Shown: in pieces, positions 60,935 through 64,000 of the stretch | Numbering within the stretch: the stretch's first letter is position 1 | How the letters are laid out: each line of letters opens with the position of its first letter | Source of the DNA: Paralithodes platypus | Lineage: Eukaryota; Arthropoda; Malacostraca; Decapoda; Lithodidae | DNA: 64,000 nt | NCBI GenBank assembly: GCA_032716605.1 | Contig: CM064492.1 | Coordinates: forward strand, 46,531,403-46,595,402 | Direction of reading: 5' to 3' | Notes under the pieces: model-generated | Told to the model about the DNA's origin: nothing | Seen by the model: only the letters and a program-made list of their open reading frames with translations | Database searches by the model: none | Position numbers and translations under genes: made by a program

Positions 60935-61394
60935 CAGAATCAGTAAATTTGCAGATGACACTAAAATAGGAAGAGAGATTAATTCTGCTCATGATATTCA
61001 GGCTCTCCAAAAATATGTAAATACAGTACACAAATGAGCAGTAAATTGGCAGATGAAGTTTAACGTACATAAATGCAGTGTAGTCAAATTTGGGAAATCG
61101 ATAGAAAATACAGCATATAAATTAGATAACATCGATATAAGAAACTCAGATAATTAAACAAAATGGGAGTTATCGTCAACTGTGAATTTGAAATTAAGAA
61201 ATCAATGCATCAGTGTCCGAAATAAGGCAAATAAAGCTCTCAGATTTATATTTAGAAGTGTGAGTAATAGAACAGCAGCTGTAATCTTATTATTTTTTTT
61301 TTTATCCAGCGTTAGTAAGGCCTCATATGGATTATGCTGTTCAATTTTGGTGTACCCATTCTGAATGGACAAAGATTCGTTGGAGAGAGTACAA
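60935..61394 (+). mobile_element. CR1-like LINE RT fragment, plus strand
   Basis: Decayed RT codons run from RISKFADDTKIGREINSAHD (catalytic FADD) through NWQMKFNVHKCSVVKFGK and LKLRNQCISVRNKANKALRF to LERVQ. These correspond to the part of LINE D around 57480-57020 and are clearly the same family. There are several frameshifts and stops. It is truncated on both sides and ends against the SWIM-containing segment. Confidence 0.8.
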
Positions 61395-62046
61395 TTAATC
61401 AGGAATAAAATGTTGGCCATGAGTTCCCATCTGATATTCTACTTCACTCTGTTGATCAAGATTGGCATCATTAGATTGATCATGATCCTCATTTTGAGCA
61501 TCTTGATCAATATATTGATGCACACTTTCCTGATCAAGATTTGCATACATATCATCTGATCCATTATGAAAATCTTGGCCAAAAGATTCAGTGTTGCTAG
61601 CTAGTCCAGGATCATCAATGTCTTCTTGATGTATTGTCTGATTGTCTTCATTTTCTAACAATTCTATAACAAGAGCATTACGTCCAGCTTCCCACAATCT
61701 AACTAAGTCATGTAGAATTGCCATTCTACTCTTATAATCTTTCATGCCACATTCCGCAATCATAGATGACATTTTTTGAGACATCACAGATGCTCTTTTA
61801 AACTTCTCCTTTTGTGAGAGAATCCGTGCTTTTTCTTCCTTTCGGCAGTCTCTTACTCCAATTCTTCCTAAACCTGGGAATTCCTGAAAGACCCTGTGAA
61901 CATTTCTGTAATTGGTCTTGGACCATCGTTTGTCAATGGTCTCGGGACAGTACAAGTCTAAACTGAGTTGCTCTCTTAATTTTAATAAATGCTTGCAGGG
62001 CAAGTGCTGAGATAATGTCCAATTCCAATATCCTTACACAGTTATA
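61395..62046 (-). pseudogene. SWIM zinc-finger protein fragment (MULE-like C-terminus)
   Basis: The open frame 62003-61395 begins LPCKHLLKLREQLSLDLYCP, which fits the final C-X-H of a SWIM zinc finger (C-X-C...C-X-H). Upstream, the sequence continues as GHYLSTC or NWTLSQH depending on frame, then meets stops, so the first Cys pair is damaged. DKRWSKTNYRNVHRVFQ follows, then a basic region and an Asp/Gln/Asn-rich acidic tail with DQ repeats. SWIM fingers of this kind occur at the C-terminus of MULE-type transposases and in ZSWIM proteins; function here is not established. It is truncated at its N-terminal side and its stop codon touches the LINE fragment at 61394. Confidence 0.45.
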
Positions 62047-62116
62047 GTTTAGCAACTACTATTAATTATTACTACCTCCTCTCCCCAAAAGTGAATATAT
62101 ATATATATATATATAC
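62011..62116. repeat. Duplicated ~100-bp segment ending in (AT)n, copy 1
   Basis: Reads ATAATGTCCAATTCCAATAT, then ACAGTTATAGTTTAGCAACT, a TACCTCCTCTCC stretch and (AT)n. It matches 63263-63364 block for block. Its left part overlaps the upstream end of the SWIM frame. Confidence 0.8.
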
Positions 62117-62227
62117 AATTTGTAGGCCTACATATTCTTAAAAGCACGTTAGCATCCACTATTAAATATTCAGTTAAATATAGAAATTGCATCAACTAAG
62201 GAAACGAGGTAGTGGAGAATGGGAGTA

Positions 62228-62660
62228 TAAGAACATAAGAAAATGGAGTCTGCAGAAAGCCGATTGGCCCACACAAGACAGTTCCCTCTCACACCCAACC
62301 CTAATTACGACGCCAAATTATTAGCTCAGCTCACTAATACCATGAGGACCGACCTCACCAAAACGGTCAGAGGACAGACAATGAGGGTCTGTTGAGCGCC
62401 GATTGGCCCACACCGGCAGATCCCCCTCACACCTAACCCATCTCGTCCATATGCCAATCTATTTGTTCTTAATGCTTTCTATCGTTCTTGATTCCACTAT
62501 AGCACTTGGTAGCTTATTCCACCTATCTACAACTCTGTTACCAAACCAATATTTGCCTATATCTTTTCTGAAACGAAAAATATCTAATTTGAAACCATTT
62601 GTTCGAGTTCTTTCGCTATCACTGAACTTTAGTACGTAAGGAAGATTTCTATCATGTGGA
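62228..62660 (-). mobile_element. CR1-like LINE 3' end fragment (LINE D family)
   Basis: Minus strand: RT C-terminal codons (LKFSDSERTRTNGFKLD, KYWFGNRVVDRWNKLPSAIV) end near 62470. A 3' UTR with two copies of the GATCTGCC...GGCCAATCGGC motif follows, then an 8-bp periodic tail at about 62228-62250. Confidence 0.82.
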
Positions 62661-62679
62661 GGTCCTAGGACTTACATAT

Positions 62680-62910
62680 AAGAACCTCAGAACATGGGAG
62701 TCTTCAGAAGGCCGATCGGCTCAAATAAGGCAGATCCCTCTCACACCCAACACTAATTATAGGGCCTAATAATAGGCCCAACTCACTAACACCATGAGGA
62801 CTGACCTCACCAAAACGATCAGAGGTCAACATGGGAAAACGGGGGTCTGCAGAGCGCCGACTGGACAACAACCGGCAGATCCCACTCACACCCAACCACC
62901 ATTATAAATA
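62680..62910 (-). mobile_element. CR1-like LINE 3' UTR fragment
   Basis: Contains only the double 3' UTR motif and the tail (ataagaacctcagaacatgg on the plus strand). No coding part remains: a strongly 5'-truncated copy. Confidence 0.78.
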
Positions 62911-63059
62911 CTAAATAGGGCATTAGGATAACACCATAGAGGATTTGTTTAGACTAAGTATATGGATTCATATGGTACTAGTTTGTACTAGGACCTACAT
63001 CAAGTGCTTGATGATGGACCACGATAGTTTGAAATATTATTAGTAAATAAGGTAAATAT
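62911..63059. other. Short spacer
   Basis: AT-rich, with no gene or repeat recognised. Confidence 0.5.
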
Positions 63060-63162
63060 GGGCATTGCTCTAATCAAGATGGGTTGGGTGTGAGAGGGAT
63101 CTGCCTTGTGTGGGCCAATTGGCTTTCTGCTGACTCCCATTATCTTAGGTTGTTCTATGTTA
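63060..63162 (+). mobile_element. CR1-like LINE 3' end, plus strand
   Basis: GGGTTGGGTGTGAGAGGGAT, then gtgtgggccaattggctttc and gactcccattatctt, with an eroded octamer tail. One copy of the 3' UTR motif. It is followed by (CT)n. Confidence 0.75.
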
Positions 63163-63224
63163 TGCTCTCTCTCTCTCTCTCTCTCTCTCCTCCTTTGTAC
63201 TCCTTTGTACTCCTTTGTACTCCT
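63163..63224. repeat. (CT)n and (TCCTTTGTAC)3 minisatellite
   Basis: A CT run of about 27 bp passes into three perfect 10-bp TCCTTTGTAC units. Confidence 0.93.
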
Positions 63225-63262
63225 CTTCTAAGCAACATGTGCCATAGTACATATATAAATTC

Positions 63263-63364
63263 AATAATGTCCAACTTCAATATCAATACAGTTATAGTTT
63301 AGTAACTACTTTTAATTACTGTAATTACCTCCTCCTCTACCCATATATATATATATATATATAT
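63263..63364. repeat. Duplicated ~100-bp segment ending in (AT)n, copy 2
   Basis: Reads ATAATGTCCAACTTCAATAT, ACAGTTATAGTTTAGTAACT, TACCTCCTCCTCTACCC and (AT)n. See copy 1 at 62011-62116. It is followed at once by a truncated LINE. Confidence 0.8.
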
Positions 63365-63365
63365 T

Positions 63366-64000
63366 TAGTTTTCAGTAACAATGAACATATGATAAATAGT
63401 GTAGAAATCGGGGACCACCTAGGAAATAGTGATCACAATTCTGTGTATTTTAATATACAATGGAAAGGTAATACCAGAGAGAATACAACATTAATACCTG
63501 ACTTCAGAAAAGCCAATTATGGTGGGTTAAGAGAAGCCCTGTTAGCGGACCCTATGGTCAAAAAATTAAGTCGATCCAGGTGTCCAAATGAGTGTATCCT
63601 TTCTCAGGCACCTGTCATCTTAAGTCAGGAGGAGACGTCAAACTTGGTAGATACATACGATAATTTTATCAAGTCAGTATTCAATGCGCAAAATAAATAT
63701 ATCCCCAAAAGAAAATTTAGATCAACACAGAACCAACCCAAATGGATGAATAATAGACTATTAGATCTTCTAGGACAAAAGAGAGGAATATATAGAAAAA
63801 TTAGAAAAGGCGAAATTCACCTACTTGCTTACTATCAGAATCTATCAAGACAGGTAAAAAAGGATATTAGGAAAGAAAAAGAAATTATGAAATTAAGGTT
63901 GCCAATGACTCAAAAAATAATCCTAAAGCTTTTTACCAACTATATAAATCCAAGGTTAGAGATGTAATTGGTCCCCTTAAAACTTCGATAGGAAAATTGA
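63366..64000 (+). mobile_element. CR1-like LINE (LINE D family), endonuclease C-terminus to RT linker, plus strand
   Basis: Codons start abruptly at VFSNNEHMINSVEIGDHLGN after (AT)n, so the copy is 5'-truncated. GNSDHNSVYFNIQW holds the endonuclease SDH motif. DFRKANYGGLREALL, NAQNKYIPKRKFRS and QPKWMNNRLLDLLG follow, the linker seen at 58880-58440 in LINE D. A frameshift near 63880 moves into the frame reading NPKAFYQLYKSKVRDVIGPL, which runs to the window end. The RT domain should lie just outside. Residues between LSRSRCPNEC and EETSN are an insertion relative to LINE D. Confidence 0.85.

Overview
This is a stretch of animal nuclear genome, not a microbial replicon. It is almost entirely repetitive: LINE retrotransposons with APE-type endonuclease, a piggyBac-type transposase relic, tRNA-derived SINEs, microsatellites, a 100-N assembly gap, and a large satellite array. 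The CR1-like elements and SINEs resemble those common in arthropods, and a decapod crustacean is plausible, but nothing here fixes the species. No intact host gene was recognised; one isolated candidate exon is noted at 46141-46194.

Layout. (1) 1-8300: three LINEs nested in one another, all on the minus strand. A nearly complete two-ORF LINE ('A', 269-5353) has landed inside the reverse-transcriptase (RT) domain of another LINE ('B', 1-268 plus 5354-8300). A 317-bp jockey-like 3' fragment ('C', 3533-3849, with 13-bp target-site duplications) sits inside ORF1 of A. The outermost 5' end of A begins with about 34 nt closely matching the 5' end of U4 spliceosomal snRNA. (2) 8300-10504: diverged 137-bp tandem repeats and tRNA-like SINE heads. 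(3) 10505-45633: about 65 tandem copies of a ~541-bp satellite with trimeric higher-order units, multi-monomer block duplications, deletion-marked monomers, and a locally spread variant near the right end, where the array runs into the gap (45634-45733). (4) 45734-53600: AT microsatellites, a possible host exon, a decayed piggyBac-like transposase (47030-50685) bloated by G-rich expansion, 2.6 kb of G-rich minisatellite, and a cluster of hairpins. (5) 53600-64000: TG- and CT-rich DNA, two SINE copies (one enclosed by a 42-nt inverted repeat), a nearly full-length CR1-like LINE ('D', 56436-60640) whose ORF1 encodes an SGNH-type esterase, several 5'-truncated copies of the same family on both strands, and a SWIM zinc-finger fragment.

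No operon-like or pathway logic links the genes. What connects the features is transposition, nesting and unequal exchange. Most ORFs are broken. The exceptions are ORF1 of LINE D, which keeps all four expected catalytic residues, and the short SWIM-containing frame at 61395-62003.
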